Origin: Bacteroidota bacterium
Lineage (GTDB): Bacteria; Bacteroidota; Bacteroidia; Chitinophagales; Chitinophagaceae
Length of the DNA stretch: 64,000 nt
Direction of reading: 5' to 3'
Assembly: GCA_030706605.1 (NCBI GenBank)
Contig: JAUZOE010000005.1
Location: 141,424 to 205,423, forward strand
Shown: positions 55,335 to 64,000 of the stretch, piece after piece
Layout: each line of letters begins with the position of its first letter
Numbering within the stretch: the first letter of the stretch is position 1
The notes under the pieces: model-generated
The model's database searches: none
What the model saw: only the letters and a program-made list of their open reading frames with translations
What the model was told of the DNA's origin: nothing
Translations under genes and position numbers: made by a program

Positions 55335-56273
55335 ATGGACATTTCTGTTGTAGTACCCCTTTATAATGAAGAAGAATCTTTACCTGAGTTAGAGGAATGG
55401 ATCAGGCGTGTAATGAATGAAAATCATTACAGTTATGAAATCATTATGGTTGATGATGGAAGCTCCGACAATTCGTGGCAGGTAATACAGCATTTACATA
55501 AAAAAAGCCCTTTGGTAAAAGGCATCAAATTCCAGAGAAATTATGGTAAAAGCGCGGCACTGAATGAAGGTTTTAAAGTCGCTTCAGGCGATGTAGTGAT
55601 TACAATGGATGCAGATTTACAGGACAGCCCTGATGAAATTCCGGCACTCCGGAAAATGATACTTGAAGACAATTTTGACATCGTAAGCGGGTGGAAGAAA
55701 AAAAGATACGACAGCAAGCTCACCAAAAATCTTCCTTCAAAATTATTCAATGCCGCAACCAGAAAAGCCAGCGGCATTTATTTGCATGATTTTAATTGTG
55801 GACTGAAAGCTTATAAAAATAAAGTGGTAAAGAGCATTGAGGTCTATGGTGAAATGCATCGCTATATTCCATTACTTGCAAAATGGTCAGGCTTTAAAAA
55901 ATTTGGAGAAAAAGTAGTGGAGCACCGTCCCAGGAAATATGGAGTTACCAAATTCGGATGGAATCGTTTTATCAATGGCTTTCTTGATCTCGCATCTATT
56001 ATGTTCGTAGGTAAATTCAGGAAAAACCCAATGCATTTTTTCGGCTCGTGGGGTACTTTATCCTTCCTGTTTGGATTTATTGTTTTTCTATATCTCACGA
56101 TCAGTAAATTCTTCTTCGACCAGACTGGAATGACGCAAAGGCCCCTGTTTTTTTTAGCCCTAGTAGCTATGATCATTGGATCACAACTTTTTTTGGCAGG
56201 TTTTCTTGGAGAATTAATTTCCAGGAATGGCCCGGAAAGGAACAATTACCAGATTGAAGACAGAGTTAATTAG
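55335..56273 (+). CDS. GT2 glycosyltransferase, polyprenyl-phosphate type
   Basis: A 312-residue membrane glycosyltransferase like DPM1/GtrB/ArnC. The GT-A domain has VVVPLYNEEESLPELEEWI, MVDDGSSDNSW with the metal-binding Asp pair, and ITMDADLQDSPDEIP. Two C-terminal helices (about 235-257 and 270-292) anchor it. It probably transfers a sugar to undecaprenyl phosphate on the cytoplasmic face. It stands at the head of a glycan cluster with a GT4 enzyme and heptose genes. Confidence 0.92.
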   Translation: MDISVVVPLYNEEESLPELEEWIRRVMNENHYSYEIIMVDDGSSDNSWQVIQHLHKKSPLVKGIKFQRNYGKSAALNEGFKVASGDVVITMDADLQDSPDEIPALRKMILEDNFDIVSGWKKKRYDSKLTKNLPSKLFNAATRKASGIYLHDFNCGLKAYKNKVVKSIEVYGEMHRYIPLLAKWSGFKKFGEKVVEHRPRKYGVTKFGWNRFINGFLDLASIMFVGKFRKNPMHFFGSWGTLSFLFGFIVFLYLTISKFFFDQTGMTQRPLFFLALVAMIIGSQLFLAGFLGELISRNGPERNNYQIEDRVN

Positions 56274-56300
56274 CTAATTTCACAACGCTTTTAAAATATT

Positions 56301-57440
56301 TTGCCAGAAAACAATTTTAAAAAAATCATCATCATCGGGCCGGCGCATCCCTTGCGCGGCGGACTTGCTTCTTATGATGAACGGCTGGCAAAAGAATTCA
56401 TTGATGAAGGATTCGACACCACCATATTTACCTTTTCTTATCAATACCCGTCTTTCCTGTTTCCGGGAACTACTCAATATTCATCAGAACCTGCACCTGA
56501 AAATATCCCGATCAAGGTGAAAATAAATTCCATCAATCCTTTTAACTGGATTGCCGTCGGGAATGAATTAAAAAAATTAAAACCAGATATCATTGTAGTA
56601 CGATACTGGCTGCCTTTTATGGCACCCTGCCTTGGTACCATCTTAAGAAGGGTAAAAAAAAATCGACATACAAAAATCGTTTGTATTGCTGATAATATTT
56701 TTCCTCATGAAAAGCGGCCCGGGGATAAAGCCTTCACAAAATATTTTTTAACTCCGATTGATGGTTTTATTACAATGAGCCAGAAAGTACTCGCTGACTT
56801 AAAAATATTTGCACCAAGCAAACCTGCTCACTTTGTACCACATCCTTTATATGATAATTTTGGAGAAATAATCAGCCAGGAAGAAGCAAGAGCAAAACTT
56901 GGTATCAACATGGACGACAAAGTGGTCTTATTCTTTGGATTCATCAGAAAATACAAAGGCCTGGATATTCTTTTAAATGCGATGAAAATTATAAATTCAA
57001 AATTTGATTTCCCCCATTTAAAATTATTGATAGCCGGTGAATTTTATGAGGATGAAAAAAATTACGAGCATCTGTTAAATGATCCGGACATAAAAGACAA
57101 TCTTATTATGCATACTCATTTCATTTCAGATAGTGAGGTGAAATATTATTTATGTGCTGCAGATTGCGTGGTACAGCCTTATCGCAATGCAACTCAAAGT
57201 GGGGTAACTCCTCTCGCCTATCATTTTGAAAAACCGATGATCGTTACTAATGTCGGCGGGTTACCTTCATTGGTTCCTTATAGAAAAGTGGGATTAATAG
57301 CAGAACCCAATGCAGAAAGCATTGCGGAAAAAATTGCTGAATATTTTGAATTGGGAGAAGCGTATTTTTTGTCTCACCTTCGTGAAGAGAAGAAAAAATA
57401 TAGCTGGAAGATAATGGTGAAAGCTATTTTGGGAATCTGA
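56301..57440 (+). CDS. GT4-type glycosyltransferase
   Basis: A 379-residue GT-B fold enzyme. The N-terminal domain begins IIIIGPAHPLRGGLASYDERLA with the glycine-rich acceptor loop. The C-terminal domain shows LFFGFIRKYKGLDILLNAM and QPYRNATQSGVTPLAYHFEKPMIVTNVGGLP, the GT4 nucleotide-sugar region. The start is a TTG (56301), the nearest plausible start; a TAA lies in frame three codons upstream and no ATG occurs until deep in the domain. It lies between GT2 and hddA, so it may use the heptose made downstream. Confidence 0.86.
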   Translation: MPENNFKKIIIIGPAHPLRGGLASYDERLAKEFIDEGFDTTIFTFSYQYPSFLFPGTTQYSSEPAPENIPIKVKINSINPFNWIAVGNELKKLKPDIIVVRYWLPFMAPCLGTILRRVKKNRHTKIVCIADNIFPHEKRPGDKAFTKYFLTPIDGFITMSQKVLADLKIFAPSKPAHFVPHPLYDNFGEIISQEEARAKLGINMDDKVVLFFGFIRKYKGLDILLNAMKIINSKFDFPHLKLLIAGEFYEDEKNYEHLLNDPDIKDNLIMHTHFISDSEVKYYLCAADCVVQPYRNATQSGVTPLAYHFEKPMIVTNVGGLPSLVPYRKVGLIAEPNAESIAEKIAEYFELGEAYFLSHLREEKKKYSWKIMVKAILGI

Positions 57441-57461
57441 TTTTAAAAGAAATTTATTTCA

Positions 57462-58484
57462 ATGATATACCGCAGTAAAGCTCCTTTGCGTATAGGCCTC
57501 GCCGGTGGAGGTACTGATGTAAGCCCTTACAGCGACCAGTTTGGTGGCGCTATTTTAAACGCAACTGTTTCACTTTTTGCTTTTGCCAATATAGAACCTC
57601 TTGATGAAAATAAAATCATTATCCAGGCATTAGACAGGAAAGAAGAACAACATTTTGATTGGGCTCCGGCATTACCCATAAACGGCACACTTGATTTGTT
57701 GAAAGGTGTCTATAATCGAATTCATGAAGATTATGGAATCCCTGCTACGGGTTTCAGGTTATCTACCTTTGTGGATGCACCGGCAGGTTCGGGGCTTGGT
57801 ACTTCGTCTACTTTGGTCGTAGCCATCATTGGCGCTTTTGTGGAGTGGCTCAAACTTCCATTAGGCGACTATGATATAGCACATTATGCCTACCAAATAG
57901 AAAGAAAAGATTTAAAACTCACAGGCGGCAAACAGGATCAATACGCGGCGATGTTTGGCGGTGTCAACTTTATGGAGTTTTATGAAGATGATAAAGTAAT
58001 TGTAAATCCTTTACGCATCAAATCGCAGTACCTGCATGAATTAGAAAATAACCTGGTTCTTTATTTTACAGCTACCAGCCGCGAAAGCGCCTCCATTATT
58101 GATGAACAGGTAAAAAATGTGAACAGTAAAAATGAGAAAAGCATAGAAGCTATGCATCAATTGAAAGAGCAGGCCCGCAGGATGAAAGAAGCTTTACTAA
58201 AAGGAAGGCTGGATGAATTCGGGGCAATCTTAGATTTTGGATTTCAGCAAAAACGCAGAATGGCGCATAATATCAGTAACAGCCGGATAGAGGAAATTTA
58301 TGAAGCGGCTAAAAGTGCCGGAGCCACGGGCGGGAAAATAAGTGGCGCAGGCGGTGGTGGCTTTATGATATTCTATTGCCCCGGAAATACGCATCATGCA
58401 GTAGTGGAAGTATTAAAAAAATTTGGTGGCTACGTAAAAAATTATACGTTTACAAAATATGGATTAACCACCTGGTGTGCATAG
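57462..58484 (+). CDS. hddA: D-glycero-D-manno-heptose 7-phosphate kinase
   Basis: A 340-residue GHMP kinase making the 1,7-bisphosphate of heptose, second step of the GDP-heptose route. The N-terminus APLRIGLAGGGTDVSPYSDQFGG, the phosphate loop DAPAGSGLGTSSTL and C-terminal GGKISGAGGGGFMIFY are characteristic of HddA. It precedes gmhA, hddC and gmhB, giving the whole pathway in one cluster. The GHMP type indicates the GDP-alpha-heptose branch rather than the ADP branch with HldE. Confidence 0.9.
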   Translation: MIYRSKAPLRIGLAGGGTDVSPYSDQFGGAILNATVSLFAFANIEPLDENKIIIQALDRKEEQHFDWAPALPINGTLDLLKGVYNRIHEDYGIPATGFRLSTFVDAPAGSGLGTSSTLVVAIIGAFVEWLKLPLGDYDIAHYAYQIERKDLKLTGGKQDQYAAMFGGVNFMEFYEDDKVIVNPLRIKSQYLHELENNLVLYFTATSRESASIIDEQVKNVNSKNEKSIEAMHQLKEQARRMKEALLKGRLDEFGAILDFGFQQKRRMAHNISNSRIEEIYEAAKSAGATGGKISGAGGGGFMIFYCPGNTHHAVVEVLKKFGGYVKNYTFTKYGLTTWCA

Positions 58485-58531
58485 AAAGAATTAACTAATA
58501 GGAAATACCTTTGAATTAATTAAAACAAACA

Positions 58532-59116
58532 ATGGAAAAAATTACCAATATTATACAAGCCTCCATAGATGTAAAAACAAAAATTCTTAAAGACAAAAAG
58601 ATTCTACAAACTGTAAAAGATTGTGTGGATATAATAGTAAGTGCTTTTGAAAAAGGAAACAAAGTTTTGTTTTGCGGCAATGGAGGAAGCGCCTCAGATG
58701 CTCAACATCTTGCAGCAGAATTTAGTGGCAGATTTTATACCGACAGGGATGCACTTCCGGCAGAAGCGCTGCATTGTAATTCTTCTTACATTACTGCTGT
58801 GGCCAATGATTACAGCTATGATGTTATTTATTCACGATTAATAAAGGGAATAGGGAAACCCGGAGATGTACTGGTAGGTCTGAGCACTTCGGGCAACAGT
58901 GTTAATATTGTAAAAGCATTTGAAATTGCCAAAGAAAAGGAAATGATCACTATTGCTTTCACAGGTGCTACGGGTGGTAAATTAAAAAGTCTTTCCGATT
59001 ATTTGATTAACATTCCCTCGGAGGATACACCACGGATACAGGAAAGCCATATTATGCTAGGACACATAATTTGCCAGTTTGTAGAAGAAATTTATTTTGC
59101 CGATACCGATGATTAA
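58532..59116 (+). CDS. gmhA: Sedoheptulose 7-phosphate isomerase
   Basis: Converts sedoheptulose 7-phosphate to D-glycero-D-manno-heptose 7-phosphate. At 194 residues it has the usual size. Conserved motifs: FCGNGGSASDAQHLAAEFSGRF, STSGNSVNIVKAFEIAKE of the SIS domain, and QESHIMLGHIICQFVE with catalytic His. Its stop overlaps the start of hddC by 8 bp, so the two are coupled. Confidence 0.95.
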   Translation: MEKITNIIQASIDVKTKILKDKKILQTVKDCVDIIVSAFEKGNKVLFCGNGGSASDAQHLAAEFSGRFYTDRDALPAEALHCNSSYITAVANDYSYDVIYSRLIKGIGKPGDVLVGLSTSGNSVNIVKAFEIAKEKEMITIAFTGATGGKLKSLSDYLINIPSEDTPRIQESHIMLGHIICQFVEEIYFADTDD

Positions 59117-59834
59117 AGAAGCCATCATACTTGCAGGAGGATTGGGCACCAGGTTGAGATCAGTAATTGCTGATAAACCCAAATGCATGGCTCCGGTTGC
59201 CGGCAAACCATTTCTCCATTACCTGATTAGCCATTTACAAAAAAATGGTATTGAGAATTTTATTTTCAGTGTAGGCTATATGCATGAAATGATTGAAGAA
59301 TATTTAATAAAAAATTACCCCAACTTAAAATATACAATCTCGTTAGAAAAGGAACCTTTAGGAACAGGCGGAGCGATCAAATTTGCCTGCAAAAAAACAT
59401 TTCAAAATAATTTATTGGTTTGCAATGGAGATACTCTTTTTAAAATAGACTGCAAAAAATTAAGCCAATTTCATAAAAGGCTAAATGCAGATTGTTCATT
59501 ATGCCTGAAACCAATGAACAATTTTAGCCGCTATGGCGTGGTGGAATTAAACCGGGACCATTCTGTAAAATCTTTTAAAGAAAAGCAATTTTATGAATCA
59601 GGATTCATAAACGGTGGTGTATATGCGCTAAATGTCAGCAAATTTTTTAAAGATCATTTTCCAAAAAAATTTTCTTTTGAAGAATATTATCTTGAAAAAA
59701 ATATTGTTTCATCAAAAAATATAAAACCTAAATTATATGGCCTTGTTCAGGATGAATATTTTATCGATATAGGCATTCCCGAAGATTATGAAAAAGCACA
59801 GAAAGACTTCTTATATTTTTCGAAAGATGATTGA
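59109..59834 (+). CDS. hddC: Heptose 1-phosphate nucleotidyltransferase
   Basis: A sugar-1-phosphate nucleotidyltransferase that would make GDP-D-glycero-alpha-D-manno-heptose. The N-terminus ILAGGLGTRLRSVIADKPKCMAPVAGKP is canonical, followed by GNGDTLF-like VCNGDTLFKID and GFINGGVYALN. I start at ATG 59109, which overlaps the gmhA stop; a TTG at 59097 lies four codons earlier and is less likely. GTP preference is inferred from the HddA kinase type, not from residues I can read. Confidence 0.88.
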   Translation: MIKEAIILAGGLGTRLRSVIADKPKCMAPVAGKPFLHYLISHLQKNGIENFIFSVGYMHEMIEEYLIKNYPNLKYTISLEKEPLGTGGAIKFACKKTFQNNLLVCNGDTLFKIDCKKLSQFHKRLNADCSLCLKPMNNFSRYGVVELNRDHSVKSFKEKQFYESGFINGGVYALNVSKFFKDHFPKKFSFEEYYLEKNIVSSKNIKPKLYGLVQDEYFIDIGIPEDYEKAQKDFLYFSKDD

Positions 59835-59915
59835 TGAAAATTGCAAATCCATTTTTCAAACAAGGCGACTTTAAATTTTGAATAACATTCTGACCCCTAA
59901 ACCAATTCGATAAAC

Positions 59916-60461
59916 TTGTTCAACCTAAAAAATATTAATTCTTCCTGGACACTTTTCATAGACCGTGATGGTGTGGTCAATGACGAAAAATACTTAGATT
60001 ACATCCATACCTGGGACGAATTCAAATTTTATGATGGGGTAAAAGAAGCCTTTGCTGTCTTTAATAAAAAATTCGGCATTATTGTAATGGTTACCAACCA
60101 AAGAGGAGTTGCTAAAGGACTTACCCAATTAAAGGATCTTCATCTGATTCATAAGAACATGGCAGAGGAAATAGAAAATGCCGGAGGAAGAATAGATAAG
60201 ATTTATTTTTGTGCTGAAATGGAAAGTCCCAACCGTAAACCCAACCCGGGAATGGGTTTACAGGCAATCAAAGATTTTCCTGAAATCAACCTTTCCAAAA
60301 GTATAATGATTGGAAACACATTAAGCGATATGAAATTTGGCAGAAACCTTGGGGTAGCCGTCAACATTTTTTTACCGACAACGCGTAAAGATGTTGACAA
60401 AAACGATCCTTTAATTGACCTGGTTTTTGAGGACCTGATTGCTGTAGCCAGGGCATTATAG
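59916..60461 (+). CDS. gmhB: Heptose 1,7-bisphosphate 7-phosphatase, HAD family
   Basis: A 181-residue HAD phosphatase that removes the 7-phosphate from heptose bisphosphate. The HAD motifs are present: FIDRDGVVNDEKYLDYI with the nucleophile Asp, VTNQRGVAKG, RKPNPGMG and IMIGNTLSDMKFG. The zinc-binding Cys-rich loop of E. coli GmhB (between the T and K motifs) is short here, with FCAEMESPNRKP lacking the Cys/His set. The start is a TTG at 59916. It completes the heptose pathway in this cluster. Confidence 0.85.
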   Translation: MFNLKNINSSWTLFIDRDGVVNDEKYLDYIHTWDEFKFYDGVKEAFAVFNKKFGIIVMVTNQRGVAKGLTQLKDLHLIHKNMAEEIENAGGRIDKIYFCAEMESPNRKPNPGMGLQAIKDFPEINLSKSIMIGNTLSDMKFGRNLGVAVNIFLPTTRKDVDKNDPLIDLVFEDLIAVARAL

Positions 60462-60530
60462 CTTAGTTAAAAATTTACGGGTTAACAATAAATTATCTGA
60501 ATTAAAGTTTTCTTTGTCTAAATTCTTTTG

Positions 60531-61538
60531 ATGAATAAATTACTCCTTTTTATTGCTTGCTTTATACTTACTGCAAATGCCTGCACCTCACAGCAGTTGT
60601 CTGCTACTGATAGAATAATGCTTCAGAAGAAAGAAGATTCTCTAAAAACTTTTGCCCTTGACATAATCCGTGGAAGAAATTCTGATATCCGTTTTAAAGC
60701 TGACAGCCAGTTTACAAAAATGTTTGTAAGGGCCTTAAAAATAAAAGGGTCTTTTTATTACCCATTCGACTCTCTCATTACTATTTCAAAACTTACTCCC
60801 GAAGACAGTACATTTAGAATATTTACCTGGCAATTAGCAATCAACGAAGACCTGGTCCGCCAGCATGGCGCTATTCAAATGAGAACAGCAGACGGCTCAC
60901 TCAAACTTTTGCCGTTAATAGACAAAACAGATGTGATTAAAAATATAGAAGATACTATTGCCAATAATTTTGATTGGATAGGAGCCGTTTACTACAAAAT
61001 CATTGAGAAGAAAGCCTTTGGAAAAAATTATTATACCTTATTAGGGTATGATGAAAATAATATCAACAGCAACAGGAAAATTATCGAAGTGCTGACCTTC
61101 AAAGACGGAGAACCCATATTTGGAGGTTCTTTTTTTAGTTTCCAGGACAACAGTCTTGATAAAAATTCTTTTGCCAGGTATATCATGGAATATAAAAAAA
61201 ATGCAGGGCCTCGTTTAACTTACGACCCTGAAATGGATATGATTATTTATGAACACCTGATTTCTGAAACAGGAGAACCTAATAAAAAGTACACCTATAT
61301 ACCCGATGGCGACTATGAAGGATTAAAATGGAGAGATGGAAAATGGGTACATATTCAAAAAGTATTTACCCAAAAAACGCCGGAAGGCAAGGAACCCGTT
61401 CCTTTACCAATAAGAGATGCACAGGGCAATATTGATGAATCTAAATTAAGCCAGAGAATGCCTGAAAATGCCGGAAGTGAAACTCCGAACGATGCAAAAA
61501 CAGTTTCGCCACTAGCTCCGGAAAAAAAAGACAATTAA
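60531..61538 (+). CDS. Lipoprotein-like exported protein of unknown function
   Basis: A 335-residue protein with a signal peptide and a Cys18 (NACTSQQ) that could be lipidated. The mature part begins with a helical stretch (LSATDRIMLQKKEDSLKTFALDIIRGRN) and has a mixed alpha/beta body ending in a Pro/Glu-rich tail (about 290-335). I see no known domain. It follows the heptose cluster on the same strand but with a 69-bp gap. ATG 60531 is used; the TTG codon directly before it is not needed. Confidence 0.7.
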   Translation: MNKLLLFIACFILTANACTSQQLSATDRIMLQKKEDSLKTFALDIIRGRNSDIRFKADSQFTKMFVRALKIKGSFYYPFDSLITISKLTPEDSTFRIFTWQLAINEDLVRQHGAIQMRTADGSLKLLPLIDKTDVIKNIEDTIANNFDWIGAVYYKIIEKKAFGKNYYTLLGYDENNINSNRKIIEVLTFKDGEPIFGGSFFSFQDNSLDKNSFARYIMEYKKNAGPRLTYDPEMDMIIYEHLISETGEPNKKYTYIPDGDYEGLKWRDGKWVHIQKVFTQKTPEGKEPVPLPIRDAQGNIDESKLSQRMPENAGSETPNDAKTVSPLAPEKKDN

Positions 61539-61564
61539 AAATAATGTATCAATAAAGGTGAAGG

Positions 61565-61939
61565 TCAATTATCGATTAAAAAGGTACCAAGGTCAATTAC
61601 CTCACCCTCGGCCATTACAAATTCTTCTATATTGGAAAGATCGAGGTTTGACATTACTTTACTCTTAAAAATGGGTTCTTTATCTTTAAAAACTACAAAA
61701 TAAAAATCCGGCTTATCATCAAGACCGGCTATCCCTGAAAAGTCTTTTTGTGAAAACAAAAATTTTGCAACCCCTTCATTATCAAGAGAACTTTCGCCCA
61801 AAAAATCATCGTTAAAAATATCTTTATCATACAACCTGACAGCATATTCATTCCCGGTGACGGGTTCATCATTTCCTTTACCAATAAGGCGCACTTTCAC
61901 TTCAATATTCATTTCTTTATTCAAAGCAATTGACGACAT
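61565..61939 (-). CDS. Small beta-rich hypothetical protein
   Basis: A 124-residue soluble protein with strands reminiscent of a C2 or transthyretin-like sandwich: MNIEVKVRLIGKGNDEPVTGNEYAVRLYDKDIFNDDFLGESSLDNEGVAKFLF. The C-terminus is acidic. No signal peptide. It lies in the same direction as lepA, 32 bp after it, and could be in its operon. Function unknown. Confidence 0.65.
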   Translation of the reverse strand: MSSIALNKEMNIEVKVRLIGKGNDEPVTGNEYAVRLYDKDIFNDDFLGESSLDNEGVAKFLFSQKDFSGIAGLDDKPDFYFVVFKDKEPIFKSKVMSNLDLSNIEEFVMAEGEVIDLGTFLIDN

Positions 61940-61971
61940 ATAATATTTTTTTTAAAAGTAACAATTTTTTT

Positions 61972-63762
61972 TTACTCATCCAATTTTAGCACTGCTAAAA
62001 AGGCCTCCTGTGGCACTTCCACATTTCCAATCTGTTTCATTCTTTTTTTACCTTCCTTTTGTTTTTCCAACAGTTTTCTTTTCCGGCTGATATCGCCACC
62101 ATAACATTTTGCAGTTACGTCTTTGCGTATTGCACTGATATTTTCACGCGAAATTATTTTAGCGCCAATAGCCGCCTGTATAGCAATCTGGAATTGCTGA
62201 CGCGGCACAAGGTCTTTTAATTTTTCACAAAGTTTTCTTCCAAAATCCTGCGAACGAACCCGGTGGATAAGAGAACTCAAAGCATCCACCTTTTCGCCAT
62301 TAAGCAAAATATCCATTTTCACAATATCACTCTCCCTGTAACCAATAGGATGATAATCGAAAGACGCATAGCCTCTCGTAACACTTTTCAATCTATCATA
62401 AAAATCAAATACAATTTCTGTAAGTGGCATTTCAAAAGTAAGTTCCACGCGTGTCGGAGTCAAATATCCCTGGTTGATCAACATTCCCCGTTTGCCAATA
62501 CAAAGCGTCATAATATTACCTATATAATCTGGCATGGTAATAATCTGGGCTTTTATATAAGGCTCTTCAATTTTCTCAATCCTGCTCGGATCAGGCATTT
62601 GTGAAGGATTGTTTACAATTATTTTTTCGCCTTTGGTAGTATAGGCGATAAAACTAACGTTAGGTACCGTAGTAATTACTGTTTGATTAAATTCCCTTTC
62701 CAATCTTTCCTGGATGATTTCCATATGAAGCATTCCAAGGAATCCGCATCGAAAGCCAAAGCCCAATGCCTGCGAAGTTTCTAATTCAAAAGTAAGAGAG
62801 GCATCATTTAACTGCAACTTCTCCATGCAATCTCTCAACTCTTCAAATTCATCGGTATTAATAGGGAATATACCTGCAAAAACCATTGGCTTTACTTCCT
62901 CAAAACCTTTGATAGACTCCTTGCAGGGATTATTAGTCAAAGTAATCGTGTCACCCACTTTCACTTCTTTGGCATTCTTAATGCCGGTAATAATATATCC
63001 CACATCCCCCGCCTTCACCTCATTTTTGGGCATCATTCCAATTTTCAAAATACCTACTTCATCTGCTCCATATTCTTTGCCCGTATTTGAAAATCGGATT
63101 TTATCATTCTTTCTTAGAATACCATTAAATATCCTGTAATAAACGATAATACCCCTGAAACTATTAAAAACACTATCAAAAACTAATGCCTGCAAAGGAG
63201 CGTCATAATCTCCTTCAGGGGCAGGAATCCTGGTAATAATTGCCTTCAATATTTCCTCAATGCCAATTCCGGTTTTAGCACTCGCATGTAAAATATCTTC
63301 TTGTTTACAGCCTATTAAATCAATTATCTGGTCTTCCACTTCTGCAATCATGGCCCCATCCATATCAATTTTATTGATGACCGGAATGATCTCAAGGTCA
63401 TTATCAATAGCAAGATATAAATTAGAAATAGTTTGTGCCTGTATGCCCTGGGTAGCATCTACCAACAGCAAGGCTCCTTCACATGCAGCCAATGCCCTGC
63501 TTACTTCATAGCTAAAATCCACATGTCCCGGCGTATCTATCAGGTTGAGTACATACTCTGTGCCTTCCAACTTATAATTAATTTGAATGGCATGGCTTTT
63601 TATAGTAATCCCTTTTTCACGTTCCAGGTCCATATTATCTAAAACCTGGGCCTGCATATCGCGGTCATTTACAGTATGCGTAAATTCCAGCAAACGGTCG
63701 GCCAGTGTGCTTTTGCCATGGTCTATATGGGCTATTATACAAAAATTTCTTATATTCTTCAT
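61972..63762 (-). CDS. lepA: Elongation factor 4
   Basis: Ribosome-associated GTPase LepA/EF4 of 596 residues. G-domain motifs [16 protein letters not shown] (about 9-24), DTPGHVDF and NKID are present. Domains II, III, V and the LepA-specific C-terminal domain ([44 protein letters not shown]) follow. I start at MKNIRNF (63762); the upstream ATG at 63810 adds 16 residues that are not conserved. A TATCTTCG box lies 11 bp upstream. Confidence 0.98.
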   Translation of the reverse strand: MKNIRNFCIIAHIDHGKSTLADRLLEFTHTVNDRDMQAQVLDNMDLEREKGITIKSHAIQINYKLEGTEYVLNLIDTPGHVDFSYEVSRALAACEGALLLVDATQGIQAQTISNLYLAIDNDLEIIPVINKIDMDGAMIAEVEDQIIDLIGCKQEDILHASAKTGIGIEEILKAIITRIPAPEGDYDAPLQALVFDSVFNSFRGIIVYYRIFNGILRKNDKIRFSNTGKEYGADEVGILKIGMMPKNEVKAGDVGYIITGIKNAKEVKVGDTITLTNNPCKESIKGFEEVKPMVFAGIFPINTDEFEELRDCMEKLQLNDASLTFELETSQALGFGFRCGFLGMLHMEIIQERLEREFNQTVITTVPNVSFIAYTTKGEKIIVNNPSQMPDPSRIEKIEEPYIKAQIITMPDYIGNIMTLCIGKRGMLINQGYLTPTRVELTFEMPLTEIVFDFYDRLKSVTRGYASFDYHPIGYRESDIVKMDILLNGEKVDALSSLIHRVRSQDFGRKLCEKLKDLVPRQQFQIAIQAAIGAKIISRENISAIRKDVTAKCYGGDISRKRKLLEKQKEGKKRMKQIGNVEVPQEAFLAVLKLDE

Positions 63763-63941
63763 AATTCGGTCGGCGAAGATATGAAAAAGGAAGAAGCCTT
63801 TATATTTCACATTCTCTCCAAGGTATTTTTGGATTTTCTTTATCGGGTAATTACAAGTATTTTAATTAACCCAAGTTGCTAATTAAAAAGGACATCGATA
63901 AAGAATAATTTTGAGTTACGACACTTAAAAAATCTTTACCG

Positions 63942-64000
63942 ATGCTTAATGAAGATAAAATTATAGCAATTTTCTGTTTAGTGGATGATCTGCTAAAAGG
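63942..64000 (+). mobile_element. Start of an IS982-family transposase gene, cut by the window edge
   Basis: ATG 63942 opens a frame MLNEDKIIAIFCLVDDLLK that continues to the edge. The pattern DKIIAIFCLVDD is what IS982-family transposases show at their N-terminus. The IS left end probably lies between 63762 and 63942, perhaps near ACCC at 63869, but only one end is present so the inverted repeat cannot be confirmed. It borders the lepA upstream region. Confidence 0.6.

Noticed and set aside
1..64000. tRNA, rRNA, tmRNA, CRISPR array or prophage
   Set aside because: No cloverleaf, rRNA block, regular repeat-spacer series or phage gene cluster was seen on either strand.

Overview
The window comes from an AT-rich Bacteroidota genome, most likely a member of the Chitinophagaceae. 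Supporting signs are TAnnTTTG-type -7 promoter boxes, no Shine-Dalgarno sequences, a few TTG starts, and families typical of this phylum: a TonB receptor with a DUF4249 lipoprotein, a GIN-domain protein, DUF4199, LytTR two-component systems, CytoC_RC-type cytochromes and an L17 with a C-terminal extension. No tRNA, rRNA or CRISPR array was seen.

Layout. 1-6.7 kb: truncated sulfatase, deacetylase-fold secreted protein, nucleoside hydrolase and SHS-type MFS transporter (scavenging). 6.8-12.6 kb: aroQ, carA and the alpha operon infA-rpmJ-rpsM-rpsK-rpsD-rpoA-rplQ. 12.8-20 kb: lipoproteins, two c-type cytochromes, phoH, a YiiX-like hydrolase, and crcB-DUF190-ppa (fluoride). 20.2-22.3 kb: fasciclin protein with a SigK/RskA-like pair. 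22.4-24.5 kb: glutamine amidotransferase plus ATP-grasp-like protein, function unknown. 24.6-30.4 kb: glgC, glgA, sugar MFS transporter and ROK kinase (glucose uptake and glycogen). 30.5-35.4 kb: GIN protein, guaA, periplasmic binding-fold protein, MORN protein, zinc metallopeptidase. 35.5-45 kb is the accessory part: a GC-rich DUF4386 gene, a LytTR two-component module with its target-like barrel gene, a repeat-rich gap, a membrane-anchored OmpR-type regulator divergent from an Asp-box protein, and a GH29 fucosidase. 45-53.2 kb: SGNH hydrolase and a four-gene TonB-receptor operon whose receptor carries an in-frame stop. 53.5-60.5 kb: a dihydroorotase-like pseudoenzyme, DUF4199, two glycosyltransferases and a GDP-heptose pathway (hddA, gmhA, hddC, gmhB). 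60.5-64 kb: lipoprotein, small hypothetical, lepA and the start of an IS982-type transposase.

Best leads. (1) Tandem 8-bp repeats at 21-bp period lie upstream of both the LytTR kinase-regulator operon and the neighbouring barrel gene, each starting exactly 29 bp from a candidate -7 box. (2) Four TTTTACA-like boxes at about 11-bp period lie between the membrane-anchored winged-helix regulator and the Asp-box gene, like a PhoB/PhoP-type operator. (3) The amidotransferase/ATP-grasp pair looks catalytically intact but has no recognised product. (4) The TonB receptor has a TAG at codon 40. (5) The dihydroorotase-like protein has lost most of its metal ligands.
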